Part shown: piece by piece, positions 8,169 through 17,148 of the stretch | How the letters are laid out: each line of letters begins with the position of its first letter | Numbering within the stretch: the stretch's first letter is position 1 | Source of the DNA: Salinimicrobium terrae DSM 17865 | GTDB taxonomy: Bacteria; Bacteroidota; Bacteroidia; Flavobacteriales; Flavobacteriaceae | Reading direction: 5' to 3' | NCBI RefSeq assembly: GCF_000424665.1 | Contig: NZ_KE384221.1 | Coordinates: 292,455 to 356,454 of the forward strand | DNA: 64,000 nt | Notes under the pieces: generated by a model | The model's database searches: none | Told to the model about the DNA's origin: nothing | Seen by the model: the letters and a program-made list of their open reading frames with translations, nothing else | Position numbers and translations under genes: made by a program

Positions 8169-9293
8169 ATGAAACAGGACTATTACGAAATATTAGGAAT
8201 AAGCAAGAATGCAACTACCGCCGAGGTAAAAAAGGCGTACCGCAAGAAGGCTATAGAATTTCACCCCGATAAAAATCCGGGAGACGCAAAGGCAGAGGAG
8301 ATGTTCAAAAAAGCTGCCGAGGCTTATGAAGTTCTTAGTAATGAAGATAAGCGGGCGAGATATGATCGTTTTGGTCACCAGGCTTTCGAGAATGGCGGCT
8401 TTGGCGGCGGTGGCGGAATGAATATGGATGATATCTTTAGCCAGTTTGGAGATATTTTTGGCGGTGCCTTTGGCGGCGGCGGAGGGTTTTCGGGCTTTGG
8501 CGGCGGTTTTGGAGGTGGCCAGCGCAGGGTGAAAGGTAGTAACCTGCGAATCAGGGTAGCTCTTACCCTGGAGGAGATCGCCAATGGAGTCGAGAAAAAG
8601 ATAAAAGTTAAACGCAAAGTTCAGGCTCAGGGAACGACTTATAAAACCTGTTCAACCTGTAATGGAACAGGGCAGGTAACCAGAGTAACGAATACTATTT
8701 TAGGACGTATGCAAACTGCTACTCCATGTACCACTTGTGGCGGTAGCGGACAAATGATAGACGAGCGTCCTGCCGATGCTGATGCACAGGGACTGGTCGT
8801 AAACGAAGAAACAGTTTCAATCAAAATTCCTGCGGGGGTAGTGGAAGGAATGCAGCTTAAAGTTTCCGGAAAAGGAAACGAGGCCCCGGGCAATGGTGTG
8901 CCGGGAGATTTGCTGGTTGCCATAGAAGAAAAAGAACATCCTGTTTTACAGCGGGAAGGTGATAATCTTCATTACGACCTGTATATAAGTCTGTCTGAAG
9001 CTGTACTTGGAACTTCCAGAGAGATCGATACGGTATCTGGTAAGGTGCGGATCAAAATAGATGAAGGAGTACAGTCCGGAAAAATTTTGAGATTGCGCGG
9101 CAAAGGGATTCCTAACATTAACGGCTACGGGAAGGGAGATCTTTTGGTGCATGTAAATGTGTGGACTCCTAAGACTCTCAATAGAGAACAACGTGATTTC
9201 TTCGAACGTATGGCTAACGATGAGCATTTCCAGCCAAAGCCGGAGAAAACTGATAAATCATTTTTTGAAAAAGTTAAAGATATGTTTACATAA
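8169..9293 (+). CDS. dnaJ: Chaperone DnaJ with a reduced zinc-finger domain
   Basis: Hsp40 co-chaperone that delivers clients to DnaK and stimulates its ATPase. The J domain is at residues 1-70 with HPD at 32-34, followed by a Gly/Phe-rich region (about 75-118). The zinc region carries only two CxxCxGxG motifs (161-168 and 187-194) instead of the usual four; by spacing they match motifs II and III, so one zinc site is kept and the I/IV site is lost. The substrate-binding beta domains and C-terminus (to residue 374) are normal. It is co-transcribed with grpE. Confidence 0.95.
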   Translation: MKQDYYEILGISKNATTAEVKKAYRKKAIEFHPDKNPGDAKAEEMFKKAAEAYEVLSNEDKRARYDRFGHQAFENGGFGGGGGMNMDDIFSQFGDIFGGAFGGGGGFSGFGGGFGGGQRRVKGSNLRIRVALTLEEIANGVEKKIKVKRKVQAQGTTYKTCSTCNGTGQVTRVTNTILGRMQTATPCTTCGGSGQMIDERPADADAQGLVVNEETVSIKIPAGVVEGMQLKVSGKGNEAPGNGVPGDLLVAIEEKEHPVLQREGDNLHYDLYISLSEAVLGTSREIDTVSGKVRIKIDEGVQSGKILRLRGKGIPNINGYGKGDLLVHVNVWTPKTLNREQRDFFERMANDEHFQPKPEKTDKSFFEKVKDMFT

Positions 9294-9380
9294 TTTTTAT
9301 TTGTTAAAAATTTTTACATATATTTGAATATCACTAATTCAGGTTAGTGGTAAATTTTTCTTTTTCATAGCAATTTTTTT

Positions 9381-9412
9381 CCCATCCTTAAGCAATTAAG
9401 GGTGGGTTTTGC
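9381..9412 (+). terminator. Intrinsic terminator after grpE-dnaJ
   Basis: An 11-bp stem with one G-U pair (9381-9391 with 9396-9406) closes a GCAA tetraloop and is followed by TTTT. A second, smaller hairpin (CACTAA/TTAGTG, 9332-9349) lies upstream. The T-tract 5' of the stem may let it work on the minus strand as well. Confidence 0.7.
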
Positions 9413-9513
9413 ATTTAAAGGAATAACACTTTTGGCAGCTACCGGAATTCTTAAATTCTTCCCAATGCTCATGTAGCCTTTGCCAAAATTATATCTTTAC
9501 ACAAATCACATTT

Positions 9514-10443
9514 ATGGATCACCTTTTGGTAGCCGAGAATGTCTCCAAGCAATTCGGAAATTTTACTGCACTTAACGACGTTTCCCTTGAGATTCCCAGA
9601 GGTAGTATTTTTGGGCTTTTGGGTCCTAATGGCGCCGGGAAAACTACCTTTATCAGGATCATTAATCAAATTACGCTGCCCGATAAGGGAAGAATGCTGC
9701 TGGATGGCCATGCTTTGCGGCCAGATGATATACAGCATATTGGTTATTTGCCCGAAGAACGAGGTCTTTATAAATCCATGAAAGTTGGGGAGCAGGCTTT
9801 GTATCTTGCCCAGTTGAAAGGTTTATCAAAAGCCGAAGCCAGAGAAAGGCTTAAGTACTGGTTTGACAGGCTGCAGATACAGGACTGGTGGGACAAAAAG
9901 ATACAGGAGTTATCAAAAGGTATGGCGCAAAAAGTACAATTTGTAGTGACTGTTTTGCACCGGCCAAAATTGCTGATCTTTGACGAACCCTTTAGTGGGT
10001 TCGATCCTGTCAATGCTAATTTAATTAAAGATGAGATCCTGCAACTCCGTCGCGAAGGGGCTACTATTTTATTCTCTACGCATCGAATGGAAAGTGTAGA
10101 AGAGATGTGCGATTATATGGCCCTGATCCATCGGGGAAATAAATTGCTCGACGGAGAAGTAAATGAAATTAAACGCCGCTACAAATCAAATACATTTGAG
10201 GTAGGTTTAATGTCCGGAGACTCTGATGCACTCCGAAAGGAACTGGAGGAGAAATTTCATATTTCCGATACCGATTTTAAGAGTATCAATGATGATCTTA
10301 AACTGCAAATACAAGTAGGAGAAAATTCCTCTCCCAATGATCTACTTATTTTCCTCACCTCCCGGGCAGAAGTGAATCATTTTGTGGAAGTGATTCCTTC
10401 AGTAAATGACATTTTCATTAAAACCGTCACCACCAATGCGTAA
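9514..10443 (+). CDS. ABC transporter ATP-binding protein (NatA-like)
   Basis: The 309-residue ATPase subunit of an ABC-2 exporter. Walker A is GPNGAGKTT (about residues 38-46), the signature is ELSKGMAQK (unusual LSKGM instead of LSGGQ, common in NatA-like proteins), and Walker B is LLIFDEPFSGFDP. A C-terminal domain of about 85 residues after the ATPase core resembles the DUF4162 tail of these ATPases. It overlaps the permease gene by 8 bp, so the two form one translationally coupled operon. NatA/NatB-type systems export sodium or small hydrophobic compounds; the substrate here is unknown. Confidence 0.9.
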   Translation: MDHLLVAENVSKQFGNFTALNDVSLEIPRGSIFGLLGPNGAGKTTFIRIINQITLPDKGRMLLDGHALRPDDIQHIGYLPEERGLYKSMKVGEQALYLAQLKGLSKAEARERLKYWFDRLQIQDWWDKKIQELSKGMAQKVQFVVTVLHRPKLLIFDEPFSGFDPVNANLIKDEILQLRREGATILFSTHRMESVEEMCDYMALIHRGNKLLDGEVNEIKRRYKSNTFEVGLMSGDSDALRKELEEKFHISDTDFKSINDDLKLQIQVGENSSPNDLLIFLTSRAEVNHFVEVIPSVNDIFIKTVTTNA

Positions 10444-11728
10444 CCTGAAGCTGATAATCAAGAGGGAATACCTGGCAAGGGTGAAAAACAAAGCCTTCAT
10501 CGTAATGACCTTTTTGAGTCCTCTCATCTTTGTCGGAATGATCGTCTTAATCGCTTACCTGGTAAACCTTAATTCTGAAGAGCGGCGGATTGTGGGGATT
10601 AATGATGAGAGCGGGATGTTTGTAGAGGATTTCAATGATTCTGAAGATGTTCAGTTCATCGATCTTTCTAAAATTGATCTTGAAGCAGCCAAGACCATTG
10701 TGAGGGAAAAGGAATATTATGGGCTGTTGCACATTCCGCAGTTGCAGGAAAATACTTTACCCGAAATTGAATTCTTTGCCAAAGAGGCGCCAACTTTTGG
10801 GTTTCTAACCCAAATGGAAAAGACCATTAGTGATAAACTTACGAACCGCCAGTTAATAACCCGCGGGATAGATGTTGATCTAATCGCAGCGTCCAGGGCC
10901 AAAGTGGAGATAGGTATTCAGAATTTTTCCGGAGAAAAGACCTCAAAAATGTCAACTTATGTCAAAATGTTCTTTGGTGGTGCAGCCGGCTATCTTTTGA
11001 TGATGTTCATTATTATCTACGGAAATATGGTGATGCGTAGCGTGATAGAAGAAAAGACTAATCGCATTATTGAGATCATTATTTCTTCTGTAAAACCAAT
11101 TCACCTGATGCTTGGAAAGATCCTGGGAACTTCCCTTGCCGGAATCACACAATTTATCATCTGGGTGATCCTTGGAGGGGTTATGCTTACAGTAGTTACT
11201 GTGATTTCCGGCATGAGTATGGCCGAGTTACACGGGCCGCAGCAACAAGCAATGGAACAGATCTCGGACAATGAACTCCAACAGTTGGTGATCGATATAG
11301 CAAAACTGCCTATGTTGTTATTGCTGGTGAGTTTTCTAATTTATTTTATAGGGGGGTACTTTCTCTACAGCGCTATTTACGCTGCCATTGGTGCAGCAGT
11401 CGATAACGAGACCGATACGCAGCAGTTCATGCTTCCTGTGATCATACCGTTAATGCTAGGAATTTATGTGGGTTTCTTTGCAGTGATCGAAAATCCGCAC
11501 GGGGTGGTCTCCACGGTTTTTTCCATGGTACCTCTCACCTCGCCGATAGTAATGCTTATGAGAATACCTTTTGGAGTAGCCTGGTGGGAACTGACTCTTT
11601 CCATTGCAATTCTCTTTATTACTATAGCAGGAGTGGTATGGTTGGCAGCCAAAATTTACAGGGTTGGAATACTTATGTACGGGAAAAAACCGGGCTATAA
11701 AGATCTTTATAAATGGATGAAATATTAA
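10436..11728 (+). CDS. ABC-2 type permease (NatB-like)
   Basis: A 430-residue membrane subunit partnering the ATPase just upstream. The start is the ATG at 10436 (RNLKLIIKREYLARVKNKAF); upstream codons in the frame lie within the ATPase gene. One membrane helix is at about residues 22-45, then a large extracytoplasmic loop (about 46-175), followed by five or more helices (about 180-410). The conserved VIEEKTNRIIEIIISSVKP sequence after the second helix is the ABC-2 coupling segment. The predicted complex is an exporter in the inner membrane. Confidence 0.88.
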   Translation: MRNLKLIIKREYLARVKNKAFIVMTFLSPLIFVGMIVLIAYLVNLNSEERRIVGINDESGMFVEDFNDSEDVQFIDLSKIDLEAAKTIVREKEYYGLLHIPQLQENTLPEIEFFAKEAPTFGFLTQMEKTISDKLTNRQLITRGIDVDLIAASRAKVEIGIQNFSGEKTSKMSTYVKMFFGGAAGYLLMMFIIIYGNMVMRSVIEEKTNRIIEIIISSVKPIHLMLGKILGTSLAGITQFIIWVILGGVMLTVVTVISGMSMAELHGPQQQAMEQISDNELQQLVIDIAKLPMLLLLVSFLIYFIGGYFLYSAIYAAIGAAVDNETDTQQFMLPVIIPLMLGIYVGFFAVIENPHGVVSTVFSMVPLTSPIVMLMRIPFGVAWWELTLSIAILFITIAGVVWLAAKIYRVGILMYGKKPGYKDLYKWMKY

Positions 11729-11869
11729 ATTTTTGCAAAGGTTAATAAAAGCGAGACTGCACCTGAAGTACACTTTCTAAACATTTACTATATTACCTGT
11801 ACACCAAATGCAGGTGACTAACTGTCCAAGGTGCAACAGAACACATGGTTCAAATTAAAAAATTAAGGA

Positions 11870-13033
11870 ATGCCAAGAATACTGTTAATTGAAGACGAAG
11901 CCGCCATTAGAAGAGTGCTTATAAAAATTCTTACTGAAGAGAATGCTACCTACGAGGTAGAAGAGGCTGCCGACGGGCTTGAGGGAATTGAAAAAATAAA
12001 AGACCAGGAATACGATCTTATTCTCTGCGATATTAAGATGCCAAAGATGGATGGGGTGGAAGTATTGGAAGCAGTTAAAAAGATAAAGCCTGAAATACCA
12101 ATGGTGATGATCTCCGGCCATGGGGACCTGGATACGGCGGTTAACACGATGAGACTCGGAGCATTCGATTATATTTCTAAACCACCAGATTTAAACAGGC
12201 TTCTCAATACAGTTCGGAATGCACTCGATAGGAAAGAGTTGGTAGTGGAGAATACCCGCTTAAAAAAGAAAGTCGGTAAGAACCTGGAAATGATAGGGGA
12301 ATCTGAAGAGATTTCAAAGATCCAGGATATCATCGAAAAAGTAGCGCCTACAGATGCCAGGGTTTTGATAACCGGGCCAAATGGAAGCGGGAAAGAACTT
12401 GTGGCGCACTGGCTTCACCAAAAGAGTGATCGCTCTGCCGGGCCTATGATCGAGGTAAACTGTGCCGCCATCCCCTCAGAGTTAATTGAGAGTGAACTTT
12501 TTGGGCATGTAAAAGGAGCTTTTACTTCGGCTGCCAAGGATCGGGCAGGGAAGTTTGAAGCTGCCAACGGAGGTACTATTTTTCTTGATGAGGTTGGGGA
12601 TATGAGTCTTTCTGCCCAGGCAAAAGTGCTTCGGGCTCTGCAGGAAAGCAAGATTTCGAGGGTAGGAAGTGATAAGGATATAAAAGTTAACGTACGCGTA
12701 ATAGCCGCGACCAATAAAGATCTAAAAAAGGAGATTGAGGAAAATAATTTTCGGGAAGATCTTTATCACAGGCTAGCGGTGATTCTGATTAAAGTTCCGG
12801 GGCTTAATGAGCGTAGGGAAGATATCCCCTTGCTGGTAAACTTCTTTGCTGATAAGATCACAGAAGAACAGGGTGTAAACAAAAAGACCTTTACAGAAGA
12901 CGCACTTAATTTGCTCAAGGAATATAACTGGACCGGAAATATCCGGGAACTGCGAAATGTCGTGGAACGACTCATCATTCTTGGCGGACAGGAGGTAAGT
13001 GAGGAGGATGTGAGATTGTTTGCCAGTAAATAG
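11870..13033 (+). CDS. Sigma-54 activator-like response regulator lacking a DNA-binding domain
   Basis: A 387-residue NtrC-like protein. The receiver domain (1-120) has the acidic pocket E8/D9 and phospho-acceptor Asp54. The AAA+ domain (about 142-370) has a Walker A of GPNGSGKE (169-176), Walker B region GGTIFLDEVG and the arginine-finger region. The loop that normally reads GAFTGA and contacts sigma-54 reads GAFTSA (216-221). The protein ends about 15 residues after the AAA+ domain with no Fis-type helix-turn-helix, so it cannot bind an enhancer in the usual way. No sensor kinase is adjacent. It may act from solution or in a non-sigma-54 role. Confidence 0.88.
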   Translation: MPRILLIEDEAAIRRVLIKILTEENATYEVEEAADGLEGIEKIKDQEYDLILCDIKMPKMDGVEVLEAVKKIKPEIPMVMISGHGDLDTAVNTMRLGAFDYISKPPDLNRLLNTVRNALDRKELVVENTRLKKKVGKNLEMIGESEEISKIQDIIEKVAPTDARVLITGPNGSGKELVAHWLHQKSDRSAGPMIEVNCAAIPSELIESELFGHVKGAFTSAAKDRAGKFEAANGGTIFLDEVGDMSLSAQAKVLRALQESKISRVGSDKDIKVNVRVIAATNKDLKKEIEENNFREDLYHRLAVILIKVPGLNERREDIPLLVNFFADKITEEQGVNKKTFTEDALNLLKEYNWTGNIRELRNVVERLIILGGQEVSEEDVRLFASK

Positions 13034-13774
13034 TATAAAGTATTTAGAAAGGAGTATTGGTGAGGCACGAAATTGAAAATTCTCCTCATTTCCGCCTTTT
13101 TTAAGGGGAAAAAGTTTTCTCACGATTGTCACACTGAGCCCGACTGTAAGGAGGAATAGTCGAAGTGCTTATGCAATTAGATACTTAATTAATTACCAGA
13201 GGACCGGAGATCCAAAGTTCTTCGTATAGATCTCAGAACAAGATTTTTAGTTTGGCCAAATTTTAACCGTAACGGAGTAAATTCACAGTTGACGTTTAGA
13301 GAAGATGGTGTACTGATGGCCAAACGTGCCAAAGGAGAGATTGAATCATTGGAGTTTCCACGAAGGCGTAGAGTTTACTCACGATTGTCACACTGAGCCC
13401 GACCGTAGGGAGGAATAGTCGAAGTGCTTATGTTACCAGATCCTTAATAAATTACCTATAGAGTTGTGATCTAAGTCGTTGTGGGGGAGAAACCTGCCAA
13501 AGTTAATCGTCATAGATTTCAGAACAAGATTATTAATTTGGATTCCACATTAATATAACTTTGGCAGGTCGAAAGACTTAGTTTCCTTTGCTCGTAATCA
13601 GTAACGTGAGAAAACATGTATTTTCCACTTTGCTACAGTGTCTTCTAATTAACTTTTTCCATTTAACCAATTACCAGCTTTTAAACCTTTCCCCATTCCT
13701 TTAGTCTTACTTGCTATACCTGCAATGGAACGGTCTTTGTTATTGACAGGACACCTTCAGGTATAACCGAATCT
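13034..13774. repeat. Gene-free 740 bp with two diverged tandem repeat copies
   Basis: No gene was found. A 55-bp sequence containing TGTCACACTGAGCCCGAC and GGAGGAATAGTCGAAGTG occurs at 13119-13173 and 13378-13432 with two mismatches. A second shared block (AGATYTCAGAACAAGATT) follows at 13229 and 13514, so the region looks like two diverged copies of a 260-285 bp unit. A perfect 12-bp inverted repeat (CCTGCCAAAGTT at 13493-13504 and its complement at 13557-13568) encloses the second block. Confidence 0.7.
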
Positions 13775-14278
13775 ATGAAAAAATATATTTTACTTTTTTT
13801 GGCAGCATTGCCTCTCTTTGCTTTTTCTGCTGTACATAAGTTTTACGTTAGTGCGACAGATATTGAGTACAACGAAAAGAAAAATTCCCTTCAGATAATT
13901 TCTCATGTCTTTACAGACGATATGGAAAATCTGCTGCAGACCCGGTATAGTGATAAGCTGACGCTGGTAAAGGAAGACGAACATCCCGCAGCCGATGAGT
14001 ACATTGAAAAATACTTCCGTAGCAATTTCGGTGTAAGTGTGAATGGAAAAGAGAGAACGTTCAATTATATCGGGAAAGAATACGATAAAGATCAATTACT
14101 GGTATACCTTGAAGTGGAAGACGTGGAACCGCTAGAAAACATAAGTGTCAAAAATGCTGTTCTGACCGATCTTTTTCCGGAACAAAAAAATGTGGTGAAG
14201 GTGGAGTATGACGGAACGATCAAAAGTTTGCTGCTAATGCGGGATGCCCTGGACGGTACTTTAAAATTCCGTAATTAA
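13775..14278 (+). CDS. DUF6702 exported protein
   Basis: A 167-residue protein with a signal peptide (residues 1-18, ending FAFSA) and a mature part of alternating beta strands starting HKFYVSATDIEYN, the pattern of DUF6702. It is followed after 56 bp by the M1 peptidase gene, a neighbourhood I recognise from flavobacteria, which suggests a related periplasmic or surface role. No catalytic motif is visible and there are no cysteines in the mature part. Function unknown. Confidence 0.75.
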   Translation: MKKYILLFLAALPLFAFSAVHKFYVSATDIEYNEKKNSLQIISHVFTDDMENLLQTRYSDKLTLVKEDEHPAADEYIEKYFRSNFGVSVNGKERTFNYIGKEYDKDQLLVYLEVEDVEPLENISVKNAVLTDLFPEQKNVVKVEYDGTIKSLLLMRDALDGTLKFRN

Positions 14279-14334
14279 TATTGTGAAGCTTCAGAATTCA
14301 ATTATTTTTAGCAACTTAAATTTAAATTATATAT

Positions 14335-16644
14335 ATGAGATCAATTAAAACTGCCCTTGCGGCTTTTTTTATTCTGTTTTCGGCCGGCGTTTATGCACAG
14401 GAGGCAGAACAGCAAACTGAGCAAAGGGAAGGGGGACATGTTAATGAGAACAAATTTAGACAATTACACCATGAATGGTCAACCCCGAATCAATATAGGA
14501 CCGGTAGCGGAGCTCCGGGACCGGCGTACTATCAAAATGAAGCCGATTATAAGATGGATATCGAGCTGGATGATCGCAATGAACGGTTAACCGGGCGCGA
14601 GACCATCACTTATCATAATAATTCCCCCGATGATCTTGAGTATCTTTGGGTGCAGCTGGACCAGAACATTCGGTCAAAAGAGTCTGTAGCTAAACTTAAG
14701 GATGGAAATGGCATTCCTCCCGTTACACAACCGGGAAGTTTTGTTTCAGAATATATGGAAGAGTCTTTTGATGGCGGTTTTAATATTACTGAAGTAAGCG
14801 CCAACGGCAAGCCTCTTGAGACTGTTATCAACAACACGATGATGCGGGTGGACCTTCCGGAGCCATTAAAGGCAGGGGAAAGTTATACTTTTGACATCGC
14901 ATGGTGGTACAATATCAATAATCACGTTACCGACAGGGCACGTTCGGGCTTTGAACATTTTCCAGAAGATGGAAACAACGCGTATGTGATCGCGCAATTC
15001 TTTCCTAGAATGGCTGTTTATAATGATGTTGAGGGATGGCAGAACATGCAATTCTGGGGAGACGGAGAATTTGCTCTTCCTTTTGGGGATTACGAGGTGA
15101 ACATCACTGTACCTGCAGATCATATTCTGGACGGAACCGGGGAACTGGTGAACCGCAAGGAAGTATTTTCTAAAGAAATGATGCAGCGGTACGAGCAGGC
15201 AAAGAAGTCTTATGACAAGCCTGTAATGATTGTAACCCAGGAAGAGGCTGAAGCTGCCGAAAAAGGTTTTTCTGATAAGAAGAAAACCTGGAAGCTAAAA
15301 GCCGATATGGTTAGGGATTTTGCTTTTGCCACTTCCCGAAAATTCATCTGGGATATGATGGCGGTTGATCTGGGGGAAAAAGATGCAATGGCAGTTTCAC
15401 TCTATCCTAAAGAAGGAAATCCGCTGTGGGAAGAATATTCCACTAAAGTAGTGGCTCATGCTTTGCAATCTTTTTCAGATCATACTTTTGAATATCCTTA
15501 TCCCAAGTCTATTTCGGTTCACGCGAAGAATCAGGGGATGGAATATCCTATGATCTCCTGGAACTATGGTCGGCCAAATGAAGATGGAACTTATAGTGAC
15601 CGGGTTAAGTACGGAATGATGAGCGTGATCATTCATGAAGTAGGACATAATTTCTTCCCAATGATCGTAAATTCAGATGAGCGCCAGTGGGGATGGATGG
15701 ATGAAGGTCTTGATACCTTTATGCAATATGTGGCAGAGCAGGAGTACGGAGAAAAATATCCCGAGGATATCGCGCCAAACACCAGTTATCCTTCAAGAAG
15801 AGGTGAGCCTTCCAAAATTGTGAATTACATGAAGGGAGACCAGAAATATATTGCCCCGATCATGTCAAATCCCGAAAATGTTTATCAGCTGGGGAATAAC
15901 GCCTACGGGAAGCCTGCAACTGCATTGAATATTCTGAGAGAAACAGTGATGGGCAAAGAGCTTTTTGACTATGCGTTTAAAACCTATGCCCAAAGATGGA
16001 TGTTTAAGCATCCAACACCTGAAGATTTTTTCAGGACTATGGAAGATGCCTCGGCTGTTGACCTTGACTGGTTCTGGAGAGGCTGGTTTTACACTACAGA
16101 TTATGTAGATATTGGTGTAGAAGAAGTAAAGAAATTTCACGTGACAGATAAACCTACTAAAGAGGGTGCAGAATTGCTTGAGCGTTACGGGGTAGAGGAT
16201 CCCTCTTCTATGGATCTCGTCTATGTTGTGGAAGAAGGTAGTGAAGAATTCGATTCGAGCATGAAAGGAAAAACTCCTGCTGAAAATGCACCAACTCTGA
16301 ATGAGTACCTCATGGATAATTTCACCCCGCAGCAAAGAGCCGATATGAAAATGCCGAAGTATTTTTACCAGGTGACATTTAACAAACCGGGCGGACTGGT
16401 AATGCCAATTATTGTTGAATATACCTATGCTGATGGTACTTCCGAAAAAATAACTTATCCTGCACAAATCTGGAGAAAGAACGATCAACAGGTAAGCAGA
16501 GCATTGGCTACAGATAAGGAGATCATCAAAATCGTGGTAGACCCAGACCTTGAAACTGCCGATGTTAATGTAGACAACAATTCCTGGCCACAGCAGGCAG
16601 AGGTTGATAAGTTTCAGGAGTTTAAAGAGAGGACACAGGGGTAG
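14335..16644 (+). CDS. M1-family zinc metallopeptidase, exported
   Basis: A 769-residue aminopeptidase-like protein of the gluzincin clan. The signal peptide ends near residue 21 (VYAQE), so it works in the periplasm or at the cell surface. The N-terminal beta domain spans about residues 40-280. The zinc motif is HEVGH at 434-438 with the third ligand Glu457, giving the family spacing HEXXH-x18-E. GMEYPMISWNYG (about 402-413) sits where the GAMEN-type substrate motif lies, altered from consensus. A C-terminal region of about 250 residues follows. It probably degrades peptides taken from outside, alongside the DUF6702 protein. Confidence 0.9.
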   Translation: MRSIKTALAAFFILFSAGVYAQEAEQQTEQREGGHVNENKFRQLHHEWSTPNQYRTGSGAPGPAYYQNEADYKMDIELDDRNERLTGRETITYHNNSPDDLEYLWVQLDQNIRSKESVAKLKDGNGIPPVTQPGSFVSEYMEESFDGGFNITEVSANGKPLETVINNTMMRVDLPEPLKAGESYTFDIAWWYNINNHVTDRARSGFEHFPEDGNNAYVIAQFFPRMAVYNDVEGWQNMQFWGDGEFALPFGDYEVNITVPADHILDGTGELVNRKEVFSKEMMQRYEQAKKSYDKPVMIVTQEEAEAAEKGFSDKKKTWKLKADMVRDFAFATSRKFIWDMMAVDLGEKDAMAVSLYPKEGNPLWEEYSTKVVAHALQSFSDHTFEYPYPKSISVHAKNQGMEYPMISWNYGRPNEDGTYSDRVKYGMMSVIIHEVGHNFFPMIVNSDERQWGWMDEGLDTFMQYVAEQEYGEKYPEDIAPNTSYPSRRGEPSKIVNYMKGDQKYIAPIMSNPENVYQLGNNAYGKPATALNILRETVMGKELFDYAFKTYAQRWMFKHPTPEDFFRTMEDASAVDLDWFWRGWFYTTDYVDIGVEEVKKFHVTDKPTKEGAELLERYGVEDPSSMDLVYVVEEGSEEFDSSMKGKTPAENAPTLNEYLMDNFTPQQRADMKMPKYFYQVTFNKPGGLVMPIIVEYTYADGTSEKITYPAQIWRKNDQQVSRALATDKEIIKIVVDPDLETADVNVDNNSWPQQAEVDKFQEFKERTQG

Positions 16645-17110
16645 GAACACAGTTTCGTTTTGCGACGGGATTCGACTCCAGACCACCCCGTCATGCTATC
16701 GCCTGCCACCCCTCCTTGAAAACGTAGGGGTGCTGGTTGAGGTTGAAACACCTGAAGGTGATTTCCTCCCTTCGGGAGGGCCTGGTTTTAAAAATTATAA
16801 TTCAAAAAAAGTTCCCGTTTTGCGGGAACTTTTTTATTTATACATAATTTCAAATGCTACCCTTCTTACTCAGTGTTATCCTGCCGCATCCAGAGGTCCA
16901 AGGCACTTTGGCCCCCTGCGGTGGACGGAGTGGTTGATTCCCCTCTCCTCTCCATTGGTGGGAGCGCAAGCTGTCGAGATCCAGGCTGAGCTCTTCTTTC
17001 TTGTAGCCCACTTGCCGGACGGGCAGGCGCGGCGGTCTTAACTCTCAAACAATTCCCCTCCTTTTCCAGGAGAGGTACCCGCAGGGCGGGGTGGTTTTTA
17101 ACAGGTCGCT
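16645..17110. repeat. GC-rich intergenic inverted repeat block
   Basis: No gene. Two related GC-rich segments lie in opposite orientation: ACCACCCCG...CCACCCCTCCTTG (16681-16725) and, on the minus strand, ACCACCCCGCCCTG...CTCTCCTGG (17051-17097). Between them are a small hairpin (CCTCCC-TTC-GGGAGG, 16765-16779) and a terminator. The base composition is clearly higher in GC than in the neighbouring genes, typical of mobile intergenic repeats in Bacteroidota. Confidence 0.55.
16804..16835. terminator. Intrinsic terminator after the M1 peptidase gene
   Basis: The stem GTTCCCG (16811-16817) pairs with CGGGAAC (16823-16829) around a five-base loop. It is flanked by seven A on the left and six T on the right, so it can act on both strands. 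Confidence 0.85.
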
Positions 17111-17134
17111 TTTTTAAGTGAATGGAATAGTAAG

Positions 17135-17142
17135 TATATTTG
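17135..17142 (+). promoter_or_regulatory. Probable tatA promoter -7 element
   Basis: TATATTTG is an exact TAnnTTTG match. Transcription would begin about 6-7 bp later, at or next to the ATG at 17149, suggesting a leaderless or nearly leaderless mRNA. A T-rich stretch at 17109-17115 occupies the -33 position without an exact TTTG. Confidence 0.45.
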
Positions 17143-17148
17143 CAGCGT

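Noticed and set aside
15865..16686. 273-codon minus-strand ORF
   Set aside because: It lies antisense to the M1 peptidase gene and has no recognisable domain; a shadow frame.
16604..17041. 145-codon plus-strand ORF
   Set aside because: It overlaps the end of the M1 gene and then reads through repeat DNA with a terminator inside.
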